Below are positions 15,902-24,279 of a DNA stretch of 41,766 bases, one piece after another. Under the pieces are notes generated by a model. That model ran no database searches. It was not told the DNA's origin and was given only the letters and a program-made list of their open reading frames with translations. Position 1 is the first letter of the stretch. Every line of letters starts with the position of its first letter. This stretch comes from Desulfovibrio sp. (GTDB lineage: Bacteria > Desulfobacterota > Desulfovibrionia > Desulfovibrionales > Desulfovibrionaceae), in the NCBI GenBank assembly GCA_024699605.1, contig JAILPJ010000075.1, positions 1 to 41,766 of the forward strand. The letters run 5' to 3'. Both the position numbers and the translations under genes were made by a program.

Positions 15902-17320
15902 ATGCATTTCACAATCTTCAAAAACATGGGCTGGCTGATTGTTGCCATTCTCCTTGCCTCATTGTCTATTTTCTTGGTCTCAAGCTATTTCATGAATCAT
16001 GGTTTTGAAGAGCATTATCAGCAGGATATGGCAACCATGCGTCAGGTCGTGGAGAACGACCTGAATAATCTTCAGGATCGCCTGCTGCAAGAAGTGATTA
16101 TGCTCTCGCGTTCCGTGGATCTGGAAAAGGCCTTCAAATCCGGGAACCCCATGCTTTTGGGCAATATGGCACGTGATGCCAAGGAACGTTTTCAGGCAAG
16201 CTTTGCGACCATTACCGACGCCAAGGGGAAGGTTTTGGCGAGGGGCCATTCCAATAAGGTCGGCGACAATATTGCCAACTCCACTGTGATGCACCAGGCC
16301 TTAAATGGCAATCCCATGGTGGATGTGGTCAGATTTCAGAATAACGGTCTTTCTGTCGGGGCAGCAGCGCCTGTGATCATTGACGGCCAGATTGTGGGTG
16401 CCTTGCTTTTTGGTGAAGCCTTTCGTAACCACACCTATGTCGACAGGATCAAAAAAGCCACCAATCTTGAGATGACGGTTTTTGACCACGACATGCGTCT
16501 GTCCACTACGCTCATGCGTCAGGGCATGCGGGCTGTGGGCACGCGTCTGGATAATCCTGAGGTCTTTGCGCGAGTCCTTGAGGCAGGTGAGATCTACGGA
16601 GCCGATGCCGATATTCTGGGGCGTTCTTACAAAACCGTCTACTGGCCAATGCACGACAGCCAGGGCAAAGTGCTTGGCATGTGGTTTATCGGCACAGAAG
16701 TGGAGGGTCTCCATAAGACTATTCTGACCATATCGGCGTCCTGTCTGGTGGCGACGCTGATCATCGCCATGGCGTTGAGTGCTCTGGGTATCGTTATTTT
16801 ACGATCCTTGATTAATCCACTGGAAAAACGAGCCTATATTGATGTCCTGACTGGCATTACCAATCGAGCCGGTTTTGAAAAAGCGCTGGAGTATGTTTTT
16901 CGCAATCGCCCCAAGAGTGGCGCACTGTTCCTGATTGACCTCGATAATTTCAAATCCCTCAATGATTCTTTGGGGCATCCCGTAGGCGACGAATGTCTGA
17001 AACGAACAGCCTATCTGCTCAAGGAAGTCTTTAGAGAAACCGACATCGTGGCCAGGTTGGGTGGCGACGAGTTTATTGTTTTTGCCCCGACACTCAATGA
17101 GATCAGTGTCATTGAAGAAAAAGCCCAGGAATTTCTCGATGATGTGGTCTATAAATATATTCTGGATAATGGTCGCGAGCTGGTGATCACCGCAAGTATT
17201 GGTATTGCCATCTACCCCAGAGATGGACGTAGCTATACGCCACTCTATAATCATGCGGACAGCGCCCTGTATGCGGCCAAAAAAAGCGGACGCAACAAAT
17301 ACGCCCTTTTCGAAGAATAG
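15902..17320 (+). CDS. Membrane sensor diguanylate cyclase (double Cache-like + GGDEF)
   Basis: This inner-membrane enzyme should make c-di-GMP in response to a periplasmic signal. The 472 residues have a TM helix at about 9-29, a large periplasmic Cache-type sensor region (about 35-275, with GKVLARGHSNKVGD and GQIVGALLFGEAF), and a second TM at about 278-302. The GGDEF domain starts near LTGITNRAGF. The catalytic motif GGDEF is intact at 387-391, and an inhibitory RxxD site (RETD, 378-381) sits five residues before it, so product feedback inhibition is likely. There is no EAL domain. The start is ATG 15902 with TAAGG upstream, preferred over TTG 15896. The ligand is unknown. Confidence 0.9.
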   Translation: MHFTIFKNMGWLIVAILLASLSIFLVSSYFMNHGFEEHYQQDMATMRQVVENDLNNLQDRLLQEVIMLSRSVDLEKAFKSGNPMLLGNMARDAKERFQASFATITDAKGKVLARGHSNKVGDNIANSTVMHQALNGNPMVDVVRFQNNGLSVGAAAPVIIDGQIVGALLFGEAFRNHTYVDRIKKATNLEMTVFDHDMRLSTTLMRQGMRAVGTRLDNPEVFARVLEAGEIYGADADILGRSYKTVYWPMHDSQGKVLGMWFIGTEVEGLHKTILTISASCLVATLIIAMALSALGIVILRSLINPLEKRAYIDVLTGITNRAGFEKALEYVFRNRPKSGALFLIDLDNFKSLNDSLGHPVGDECLKRTAYLLKEVFRETDIVARLGGDEFIVFAPTLNEISVIEEKAQEFLDDVVYKYILDNGRELVITASIGIAIYPRDGRSYTPLYNHADSALYAAKKSGRNKYALFEE

Positions 17321-17338
17321 TTCTGCAGCTCGTAGCAC

Positions 17339-17376
17339 AAAAAAGCGCTTCGCCATGGCGGAGCGCTTTTTTTTTT
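17339..17376 (+). terminator. Terminator of the diguanylate cyclase gene
   Basis: AAAAGCGCTTCGCC (17341-17354) is the near-perfect complement of GGCGGAGCGCTTTT (17357-17370), followed by more T to 17376. Confidence 0.88.
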
Positions 17377-17799
17377 GGTGTTAGCGGATACGTCTCCAGG
17401 TCTTGGGTGCGTCCAAGAACAGCGTTTCGACCTAAGGCGAGAGGCTGTGTCTGCGCAAGCTTGCGTTGAAAGATGTAAGAGAAAAAAATGGAAAAGCTGT
17501 GTCTTTCTCACAGAGGAAAATAGAGCAGATCTAGACAAAGAACTGGGAAATGTCTTGGAGAGAACTTTAACAAAAACTGCCATTTTTGGCTATTTTTTGT
17601 AAGTATTTTTATGAGCTAGGCCTTTGATCGGCGGTTTTTGCCATAATCCAGGCCCTGTCCAAGCTTTTGGTCAGAAACTTTTTTTTGAGGGCTGGCCACT
17701 CTTTTTCTCAACCAATACCCGGCTAAGCAGCTGAGAATACGGTTTTGAGCCTGTTTGACCAACGCCAAGCGCTACACAGAAATAGAGCCGCAGAAGACC

Positions 17800-18096
17800 A
17801 GGTTTTCGTCACAAAAATGAAAAATGGAGAAAAATTGAGAAAAATGGAGAAAAGTAATTTTTAGCCTGTGGAAAATTTTTTGGCAGATTCTGTGGAAAAG
17901 CGACAATTCTGGCATTCCCAAGCCAAGTGCTGCCAGTGACCGGAGCAGGCTTATGATTCTCCATTTTCTAAAAAAAAGTTAATGATATTAAGGTGTTACA
18001 TTCACGATGGCATTGGGGGAAAAGTTTTCTCTGCCTTCTGCGAGACCGTTCTTTCTCCACTTTGCGCAAGCTCTTGCCTTGGGGTAGACAGCTTGC
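17800..18096. other. Candidate oriC / dnaA control region
   Basis: Two same-direction boxes TGTGGAAAA (reverse complement TTTTCCACA, close to the DnaA box TTATCCACA) lie at 17867-17875 and 17891-17899, 24 bases apart. Just left are three tandem 10-base units AAAATGGAGA, AAAATTGAGA and AAAATGGAGA (17821-17850). An inverted copy TTCTCCATTTTCT lies at 17957-17969, and a weaker TTTCTCCACTTT at 18052-18063. The A-rich repeats could be the unwinding element. The whole 776-base gap (17321-18096) has no credible gene. It could instead only be a dnaA autoregulatory region, because dnaN and gyrB are not adjacent. Confidence 0.5.
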
Positions 18097-19434
18097 ATGG
18101 AAACGCAATGCCAAGAAATTATGACGAAGCTTTCGCAGCGGCTGGAACCGGGTGTCTTTAAAATCTGGATCAAGCCTCTGGAAGCCAAGATCGTTGACGG
18201 CAGTCTGACCCTTACGGCTCCTAAGCCGTATATGGCTCAGTGGCTGCAAAGTAAGTTGCTCTCCGTGCTCGAGGGCTGTACGCGCGAAGTGCTGGGAGAG
18301 CAGGCGCAGGTGCGCATAGAAGCAAAGGCTTCTGAAACGCCGAGTCTGCCCAGACGGGTTCAGTCTTGGCTGCCGATGCTTACGCCGGTCAGGCAGCAGA
18401 GCAAAAACTGGCGCTACAATTTCAGCGATTTTGTTGTGGGCGAGAGCAATCGGGTGGCTGTCGCTGCAGCGAAAGATGTCTGCCGTCGTGACGGCGGCGT
18501 GCAAACGCTCTATGTTAATGCCCAGGCCGGTCTTGGCAAAACGCATTTGTCTCAGGCGGTTGGCCATGACATTACGGAAAACCCCGGGCGTACGGTTGAC
18601 TACCTGACCGCCGAAGAATTTTCCGCGCGTTTTGTTGCGAGCCTGAAATCCAATGAAGTGGAGAGCTTTAAAGAGCGGCTGCGCAAGCTTGATGTGCTGT
18701 TATTTGAAGATGTGCATTTTTTGCAGAACAAGCCCAAAATTCAGGAAACAGCCCTCTCCGTGGTCAAGGCCATTCAGGATCATGGCGGCAGAGTCATTTT
18801 TACGTCTTCGTTTTCTCCCAGGGAATTGCAGAAGGTCGACAGTCAGCTCGTTTCCTCGTTTTGTTCAGGTATTTTGACGCAGATCGACCGTCCCGATGAG
18901 AGCATGCGCTGTGAGATCATTCAGCGTAAGGCGCAATCCATGCAGATGGCCATCAGTGATCAGGTCTGTTTGCTTCTGGCCAAACGCTTGGACAGCGATG
19001 TCAGACAGATCGAGTCCTGTCTGAAGAGTGTGATTTTCAAGGCAAAGCTTTTGCAGACGGAGATTACGCCGGATCTGGCCCTTGAGGTCCTTGCTCAGTA
19101 CAGTGCCAGTACAAGTGTGGATCTGCAGTTTTTAAGCACGCTCGTTTGTGAACACCTGGGGCTTGAGCTCACAAGTCTGCATTCGCGTTCACGCTGTCAG
19201 AATCATGTCGTTGGCCGTAACACCATTTTTTATCTTGCGCGCAAGCATACTGATCTGACACTGAAGGAAATCGGCCAGCCCTTTAATCGCAGGCATTCAA
19301 CCGTATTGCAGGGTATCACGTCCATAGAAAAGGAATTGGCCAAACAGTCCAGTCTGGGCCGACAGATTGCCCGTGTGCTGGATCTTGTAGAGGAAAAAGC
19401 TGGCTTGACCAGAACGGTCAGTGCGGGCCATTAG
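18097..19434 (+). CDS. dnaA: Chromosomal replication initiator DnaA
   Basis: This is the AAA+ initiator that binds DnaA boxes and opens the origin. Domain I (about 1-75, LEPGVFKIWIKPLEAKI...) is followed by a short linker and the NFSDFVVGESNRVA entry to domain III. Walker A is AGLGKTHL (K148), Walker B LLFEDVHFL (D205), and a sensor-2-like SDVRQIES follows. Domain IV carries the helix-turn-helix DLTLKEIGQPFNRRHSTVLQGI, where the usual GGRDHTTV is replaced by NRRHSTV. From memory this form occurs in Desulfovibrio DnaA proteins. Length is 445 residues. The ATG at 18097 has only a distant GGGG, and ATG 18121 is an alternative. A terminator, not dnaN, follows. Confidence 0.9.
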   Translation: METQCQEIMTKLSQRLEPGVFKIWIKPLEAKIVDGSLTLTAPKPYMAQWLQSKLLSVLEGCTREVLGEQAQVRIEAKASETPSLPRRVQSWLPMLTPVRQQSKNWRYNFSDFVVGESNRVAVAAAKDVCRRDGGVQTLYVNAQAGLGKTHLSQAVGHDITENPGRTVDYLTAEEFSARFVASLKSNEVESFKERLRKLDVLLFEDVHFLQNKPKIQETALSVVKAIQDHGGRVIFTSSFSPRELQKVDSQLVSSFCSGILTQIDRPDESMRCEIIQRKAQSMQMAISDQVCLLLAKRLDSDVRQIESCLKSVIFKAKLLQTEITPDLALEVLAQYSASTSVDLQFLSTLVCEHLGLELTSLHSRSRCQNHVVGRNTIFYLARKHTDLTLKEIGQPFNRRHSTVLQGITSIEKELAKQSSLGRQIARVLDLVEEKAGLTRTVSAGH

Positions 19435-19443
19435 ACGAGCCCG

Positions 19444-19493
19444 CAAAAAAAAAAACGCGTTTGCTTTCCCGCAGAAGCAAACGCGTTTTTTTT
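19444..19493. terminator. Bidirectional terminator between dnaA and argF
   Basis: AAAACGCGTTTGCTT and AAGCAAACGCGTTTTTTTT form a perfect stem of at least 15 bp with an 8-base loop. A-runs and T-runs on either side serve both convergent genes. Confidence 0.93.
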
Positions 19494-19507
19494 GTTGATG
19501 ATACGTC

Positions 19508-20527
19508 TTAGCTTTCAGCCATGGCTTCAAGACTCAGGGTTGCCACCATCACCGCCTTGATGGTGTGCAGGCGATTTTCGGCTTCTTCAAAGACGAGATT
19601 GCGAGGTGATTCGAACACAGCGTCAGAGACTTCCATATAGGGTAGGCCAAAGCGCTGATAAATGCTTTCACCGATTTCGGTCTCGCGATTGTGAAAGCTC
19701 GGCAGGCAGTGCAAGAGTCGGCTCTGATCTTTGCCTGTGAGGCGAAAAACCTCTTCGGTGACCGCATAGGGCTTAAGCTGGGCAATACGTTCCGCCCAGA
19801 CGCTGTCAGGTTCACCCATGGATACCCAGACATCGGTGTAGAGGAAGTCACAGTCTCTGACGCCCTCACTGATGTTTTCCGTGCGTGTGATTCTCGCTCC
19901 GGTTTTTTCAGCGATTTTCTGCGCTTTGGCGTAGATGGCGTCGCTGGTCCAGAGATTCTTGGGCGCCACGGAACGGAAATCCAGTCCCAGCAGAGCACTG
20001 CCCAGCATCAGGGAATTGCCCATATTGTAGCGGGCGTCACCGAGATAGGCCAGTTTCTGCGTGGAGAGCGGGCCCTGGGCGTTTTCCTGGATGGTCAGCA
20101 TATCCGCGAGCAGCTGCGTGGGATGCCATTCATTGGTCAAACCATTCCAGACAGGCACTTCGGCGTAATGGGCCAGTGTCTCCACTCGGCTCTGCTCAAA
20201 ACCGCGGTATTCAATGCCGGCAAAAAAACGGCTGAGGACCCGGGCAGTATCGGCCATAGACTCTTTTTTGCCTATCTGTGAACCCTGTGGCCCAAGATAG
20301 GTGACCTGCGCCCCCTGTTCGTGTGCGGCCACTTCAAAGGAGCAGCGGGTGCGTGTGGAATCTTTTTCAAAGATCAGGGCAATGTTTTTGCCAGCCAGAT
20401 ACGGCTTTTCCCGTTGAGCTTTGCGATCCTGCTTGAGGCGAGCAGCGAGTTTGAGCAGGGCAAGCAGTTCTTCGGGGCTGAAGTCTTCTTCCTTAAGAAA
20501 ATCGCGGCCAAAAAATGTGTGCTTCAC
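19508..20527 (-). CDS. argF: Ornithine carbamoyltransferase
   Basis: ArgF joins carbamoyl phosphate and ornithine to citrulline in arginine synthesis. The 339 residues show the carbamoyl-phosphate site STRTR (about 58-62), the HPTQ block near 140 and the ornithine-binding HCLPSFH near 275. A catabolic ArcB role is possible by sequence, but the upstream acetylglutamate-synthase-like gene favours biosynthesis. The start is GTG: its GTGA overlaps the TGA stop of the upstream gene by 4 bases, giving translational coupling. Confidence 0.93.
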   Translation of the reverse strand: MKHTFFGRDFLKEEDFSPEELLALLKLAARLKQDRKAQREKPYLAGKNIALIFEKDSTRTRCSFEVAAHEQGAQVTYLGPQGSQIGKKESMADTARVLSRFFAGIEYRGFEQSRVETLAHYAEVPVWNGLTNEWHPTQLLADMLTIQENAQGPLSTQKLAYLGDARYNMGNSLMLGSALLGLDFRSVAPKNLWTSDAIYAKAQKIAEKTGARITRTENISEGVRDCDFLYTDVWVSMGEPDSVWAERIAQLKPYAVTEEVFRLTGKDQSRLLHCLPSFHNRETEIGESIYQRFGLPYMEVSDAVFESPRNLVFEEAENRLHTIKAVMVATLSLEAMAES

Positions 20528-21081
20528 TTTTTGAGAACCTCATAGAGCATGCTGATTTCATCGCAATGGTAGAATTTGGGACATTTGCTGCATTCTGCCC
20601 AGACAATGGCTGGAAGCAGTTCACGACTGAAGGGGACAAAGCCGCAGCTGGCAAAGAATTTGTCAACAAGGGTAAAACAGAAGACCCGGGGGATTTCCAA
20701 TGTACGGCAGCGATCGATGAGCTGGCCGACAATTTTTGCTCCCAAGCCACTGTGTTGACAGCTGGGATGCACGGCAAGGGATCTGACCTCAGCCAGATCG
20801 GCCCAGAGGACATTGAGCGCCGCACAGCCAACGACATATTCCTTGAGCTTGCCTGGTTTTTTGGGTTTGGCTGTGGCCACTATGTAGTCCTGCAGGTGCT
20901 GAAAAAGATACTGAGGACCGCGGGCCAACATGACGTTATTGGACGCATAGTGATTGATGAGGGCGCTCATCCCGTGGACATCGCCGACCTTAGCTGGTCG
21001 GATCGATATCTCTCCGATGTCTTGCGCGGCAAATTCTGGGAAAATAACCTGCTCGCCATGGCTGATCAGAGGAATATCCAC
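20524..21081 (-). CDS. Short ArgA-like N-acetyltransferase (probable N-acetylglutamate synthase)
   Basis: This is a GNAT-fold acetyltransferase of 185 residues. The acetyl-CoA motif is [20 protein letters not shown] near residue 98. Strand and helix blocks [22 protein letters not shown] and [19 protein letters not shown] match what I recall of stand-alone short ArgA proteins. Near the C-terminus a cysteine cluster [15 protein letters not shown] resembles the SxCxxCPxxxxCDE tail of that group. It would catalyse the first step of arginine synthesis. It uses GTG at 21081 with AGGGAGG at a good distance, and it overlaps argF. Another GNAT substrate cannot be excluded, but operon context supports ArgA. 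Confidence 0.8.
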   Translation of the reverse strand: MDIPLISHGEQVIFPEFAAQDIGEISIRPAKVGDVHGMSALINHYASNNVMLARGPQYLFQHLQDYIVATAKPKKPGKLKEYVVGCAALNVLWADLAEVRSLAVHPSCQHSGLGAKIVGQLIDRCRTLEIPRVFCFTLVDKFFASCGFVPFSRELLPAIVWAECSKCPKFYHCDEISMLYEVLKK

Positions 21082-21124
21082 GCTAGAACCTCCCTCGTTA
21101 CGTAAAAATGGGCATAAAAAGGCT

Positions 21125-21153
21125 TATTTAGTCGCTTTTAGGAAAATGCTCAA
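21125..21153 (-). promoter_or_regulatory. Candidate promoter of the argA-argF operon
   Basis: TTGAGC (21153-21148) and TAAATA (21130-21125) on the reverse strand are 17 bases apart, about 44 bases before the GTG start. The -10 is a modest match. Confidence 0.4.
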
Positions 21154-21267
21154 GTAGATTTGACAAAAAGGCCCAAAAAAGTCTTTGCATGGCCTGCACG
21201 GCGAAGGCAAACGTTGCTGACGCAAGGGCCAGAGGCTGCTCTTGGCAGCTCCTTCAGGTTCAAGTCC

Positions 21268-21295
21268 TTGACAGCTGCGTGTTTGACGCTATCGT
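21268..21295 (+). promoter_or_regulatory. Candidate promoter of the zinc-knuckle/DUF697 cassette
   Basis: A perfect TTGACA at 21268-21273 is followed after 16 bases by TATCGT (21290-21295, four of six to consensus). It is the best promoter-like site in the 323-base gap (21082-21404) before the 917-residue gene. Confidence 0.45.
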
Positions 21296-21341
21296 AGGGG
21301 GGATGGTGCAGATTTTGCACAAAGTATTGCTGGCCGCTTTT

Positions 21342-21360
21342 CAGGTCTCTGTGAGACCTG
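21342..21360. repeat. Perfect palindrome in the leader of the 917-residue gene
   Basis: CAGGTCTC (21342-21349), TGT, GAGACCTG (21353-21360) form a perfect 8-bp inverted repeat between the candidate promoter and the start codon. There is no T-run after it, so it is more likely an operator or leader hairpin than a terminator. Confidence 0.6.
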
Positions 21361-21404
21361 CTCTGTCTTCTGATGATTAGTCTAGTAAACCGCTGAGAGC
21401 AGCT

Positions 21405-24158
21405 ATGGCGCAGTTATCGCAGCTTATTCCAACAACAGTCGGTATTCCCGAGATCCGCATGAGTACCATGGGGTATCTGCTCTGGATCTGCTGGCAAGGC
21501 AATTTGCCGGCGGCCGTCAATCAGACACTGGAAAACTACGGCGGCATGCAGATTTATCTGCATGAGGATCAGGGACAGTCCATCTGGTTTTTCTTTACCG
21601 AAGAAGTCTTTCTGGTTTTGGCGCGTCTGATTATTTGGGGCAATTTCAACGAACTTGCGGTCTGCGTGGAGCTTTTTCCTGGACGTCTGCAACTGGACCG
21701 TAAGGGAGAGATCAGCCTGCTCATTGATGCGGCGCTGCAGAATCAGGAAATCGTTGTCCCTGATAAGCTTGAAGTGTGGGTGCACCCCAAGAGTCGGGAG
21801 GAGCATTCGGTTCTGCCGGGCATCGAATTTGAGGAAAAGCGCGGCCGGCAGGGCATGGCCGTAGTCAACTGGTATGTGCCCATCGTAGATGTGCGCATGC
21901 CCTTTTCCTCTTCCCAGAGCTGGCTGATGGTCGTGCATCCTCTGGGGAATCCCCTTGACCGCGCTTTTCTCGATGGCTGGTACGCAACACTCAAGGAGCT
22001 CTCCGATCTTCTGCAGCAGCATAAAATTAAGTTTCTCGTGGAGGATAATTTCGTCATTATCTCCCTAGAGAACCTGTTGATGCTGCGCGGCTTCATGCGG
22101 GACTATTTGAAGCTCTGCCACGAACTTGACGATGCCGGCAACAACTGGCCCTGTGTCAGTGCGGTGGTTGACCGGGGGAATTTGAACTTCAGCGCCGATG
22201 TGCCGCAGAAAGTCAATCTGCACTGGCAGCACCTGGTGGCTGGTTTCCCCTACATTTCTTACCGTAATGCCTATCTTCTCGGCAAAGGTTTCCTTGTCCG
22301 TGATCTTCACTTTTCCGGCGATCAGATGACCATGGACGAGTGGTGCAATATTCAGCTCAATGTCAGCGATAGCCGCACCGAAACCATCTCCGTGTTCATG
22401 AGCGGCAAGCTAGCCGCAGCAGTCGGAGAGAACCCTGAATGCTTCTTCTGCGGCGTGCCCAGCCATTCCACGTTGGATTGTCCGACCCGCAAACTTCCCC
22501 GCAATGAAGAAGATGTCTGGTCATCAATGCGCCGCGTGGATTTGCAGGATGTCAATGCTGCCTTTCAGAGCATTGAAAAAACACTGGAAGAAACAGGCAG
22601 CAGCGGCCTGGTGACTCTGCTCAAGGAAGATGGCAGTCAAGCTTTGGTGCTGAAGGCGATCTTTGAAATTATCAAATACGCCCAATTGCGTAACGTGGAG
22701 CATTACTGGCTTTATCGTATGAAAGAGCCAGAACCGGGAGAAAAGCCTCTCAAGCGCGATGAACACATTGCCTGGGAGATGCTTGAACATCTCAACAAGG
22801 TTGAAAAAGGCGATCTTTTGTCCTTGTCCAAGCAGATGGATCAGCTTTTAGACGAGCATTCTCGCGATTCACGCGTGCACACCACAGCGGGTTTTCTTGC
22901 GGCCTACCGCGAGGATTTTGAGACGGCGGCCTCTGAATTTACGCGCGCGGCGGTTTTGACCTCCAATGTGCCTTTGCAGGCCTGGAACGAGTTTCTGGCT
23001 GCCCGCTGTGAAGAAGTGCAGGGCGCTTACGCCAAGGCCATTGGCCATTACACGCAGGTGGCCCGGGTGATCGCCAATGGTACGGAATGCCGCTATCGGG
23101 CACTGGTCTGCCGGGTGAAAATGGGTTTTGTGGAACAGACGCTGGATGAAGTCTTGTCTCTGGTCGATGAGGATCCGTTGATTTTTAACCGTTTTCTCAT
23201 TGATCCGGGTTTGGAACGTGGGCGTATCCTCATTCTTTCGACACTTTTCTCCCGCTGGAGCGAGGCCGAAAAGCGGGCTGAGCAGGAAAGAGACAAAATA
23301 ACCAGTATTCGTCGGGAATTTGAGGCCTGGTTTGAGGAGAAGCATCCTTTTTATCTGAGTTTTGGACCACAATTGGCAAGCATTGAACGACTGGCCGAAA
23401 TCAAAAACTATGTTGCCTATCTTGAACTGGTGGAAGGTCGGCCCAAATTGGAAGAATCTCTGCAGACGCAAATAGAAAAAGAAATTGAGGATTTGCGGGG
23501 TCGCTACAAGGCCTATCTCAATGCCCTGCAGGTTGTGCGCGATGAAGCCTCCTGGTTTCCTTTTCCCTCGGCTCTGAAGGAATTTGGTCGGGAGTTCAAC
23601 GAAGCTGCGGGTATTCTGAACTGGGCCTATTCCAGCAACTTTAAAGATGTTTCGGTCTTTCATCAGGCCAGCGGTGCGCTTTCCCAGCTCAATACGCTCC
23701 TGCAGAAGCTCAAACATCGACTGAAAAGTCTGCGTTTTGTCCGTGACGCCACACTGTTTTCCATGACCATGGGCAAGACCTTCTTTGTGGTGGAAATTGT
23801 TTTCATTATTCTGGCCCTGACCTTTGTTTTGGTTGTCGGCTTTTTCGGCCAAAATCTGCATCTGGGCTGGCTCAAAGCGTTGATTACAGCCAATAAAATT
23901 TCCATTTTGGAAGTGCTCTTGGTGGTGGTGTCCGTTTTGAGTCTGGGTATTGCGGCGCTGCGCACCACACTGATTTTTGATTCGCGACGCGACAAGCTTG
24001 TGGAGCAAGCCAAGTCGACCAGAGAGCAGGAACAGCAGGCTAGGCTCAGCAAAATTCGGCAGCAGCAGCAAGAAAAAGCGGCGGTTTTGCGCAAACAGCA
24101 GGAGGAGGAACGCAAGGCCGAATTGAAGCGGGAGCTGCGTGAGCGATTGGATGAGTAA
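21405..24158 (+). CDS. Unknown 917-residue membrane protein with CCHC zinc knuckle, helical repeats and coiled-coil tail
   Basis: I do not recognise a named function. Residues 1-335 form a soluble-looking region with no motif I can place, rich in W and aromatic residues (for example LLWICWQGNLPAAV). At 346-359 is a retroviral-type zinc knuckle, C-X2-C-X4-H-X4-C (C346, C349, H354, C359), followed by P-T-R. Residues about 460-600 look like TPR-type helix pairs (AAYREDFETAASEFTRAAV; AKAIGHYTQVARVIA). A charged helical stretch follows (about 610-780). Two TM helices lie at about 793-815 and 832-852, then a K/E/Q/R-rich coiled coil of about 60 residues. The topology suggests most of the protein is cytoplasmic. 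It heads a cassette with a DUF697 protein and a small soluble protein. Zinc or nucleic-acid binding is only inferred. Confidence 0.85.
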   Translation: MAQLSQLIPTTVGIPEIRMSTMGYLLWICWQGNLPAAVNQTLENYGGMQIYLHEDQGQSIWFFFTEEVFLVLARLIIWGNFNELAVCVELFPGRLQLDRKGEISLLIDAALQNQEIVVPDKLEVWVHPKSREEHSVLPGIEFEEKRGRQGMAVVNWYVPIVDVRMPFSSSQSWLMVVHPLGNPLDRAFLDGWYATLKELSDLLQQHKIKFLVEDNFVIISLENLLMLRGFMRDYLKLCHELDDAGNNWPCVSAVVDRGNLNFSADVPQKVNLHWQHLVAGFPYISYRNAYLLGKGFLVRDLHFSGDQMTMDEWCNIQLNVSDSRTETISVFMSGKLAAAVGENPECFFCGVPSHSTLDCPTRKLPRNEEDVWSSMRRVDLQDVNAAFQSIEKTLEETGSSGLVTLLKEDGSQALVLKAIFEIIKYAQLRNVEHYWLYRMKEPEPGEKPLKRDEHIAWEMLEHLNKVEKGDLLSLSKQMDQLLDEHSRDSRVHTTAGFLAAYREDFETAASEFTRAAVLTSNVPLQAWNEFLAARCEEVQGAYAKAIGHYTQVARVIANGTECRYRALVCRVKMGFVEQTLDEVLSLVDEDPLIFNRFLIDPGLERGRILILSTLFSRWSEAEKRAEQERDKITSIRREFEAWFEEKHPFYLSFGPQLASIERLAEIKNYVAYLELVEGRPKLEESLQTQIEKEIEDLRGRYKAYLNALQVVRDEASWFPFPSALKEFGREFNEAAGILNWAYSSNFKDVSVFHQASGALSQLNTLLQKLKHRLKSLRFVRDATLFSMTMGKTFFVVEIVFIILALTFVLVVGFFGQNLHLGWLKALITANKISILEVLLVVVSVLSLGIAALRTTLIFDSRRDKLVEQAKSTREQEQQARLSKIRQQQQEKAAVLRKQQEEERKAELKRELRERLDE

Positions 24159-24279
24159 GAGCCGTTGGGCTCTTTGTGGCTTGAAATTGGCTGTCTTTTG
24201 GGAAAACAACTGTCTTTTTTTTGAAAATCAAGACGGAGGCAGCGCTTGATCCTACGGGAGATGCGCTGAAAAAAAACGG

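Noticed and set aside
17250..17610. Open frames across the region between the diguanylate cyclase and dnaA
   Set aside because: They cross the terminator, lack ribosome sites and have unnatural composition.
17815..17970. CRISPR-like array in the A-rich repeats before dnaA
   Set aside because: Units are only 10 bases, directly joined without spacers and imperfect.
22869..24209. Long reverse-strand open frame opposite the 917-residue gene
   Set aside because: Its product is phenylalanine/glutamine-rich low complexity, as expected for the shadow of a real gene. The forward protein has clear domain structure.
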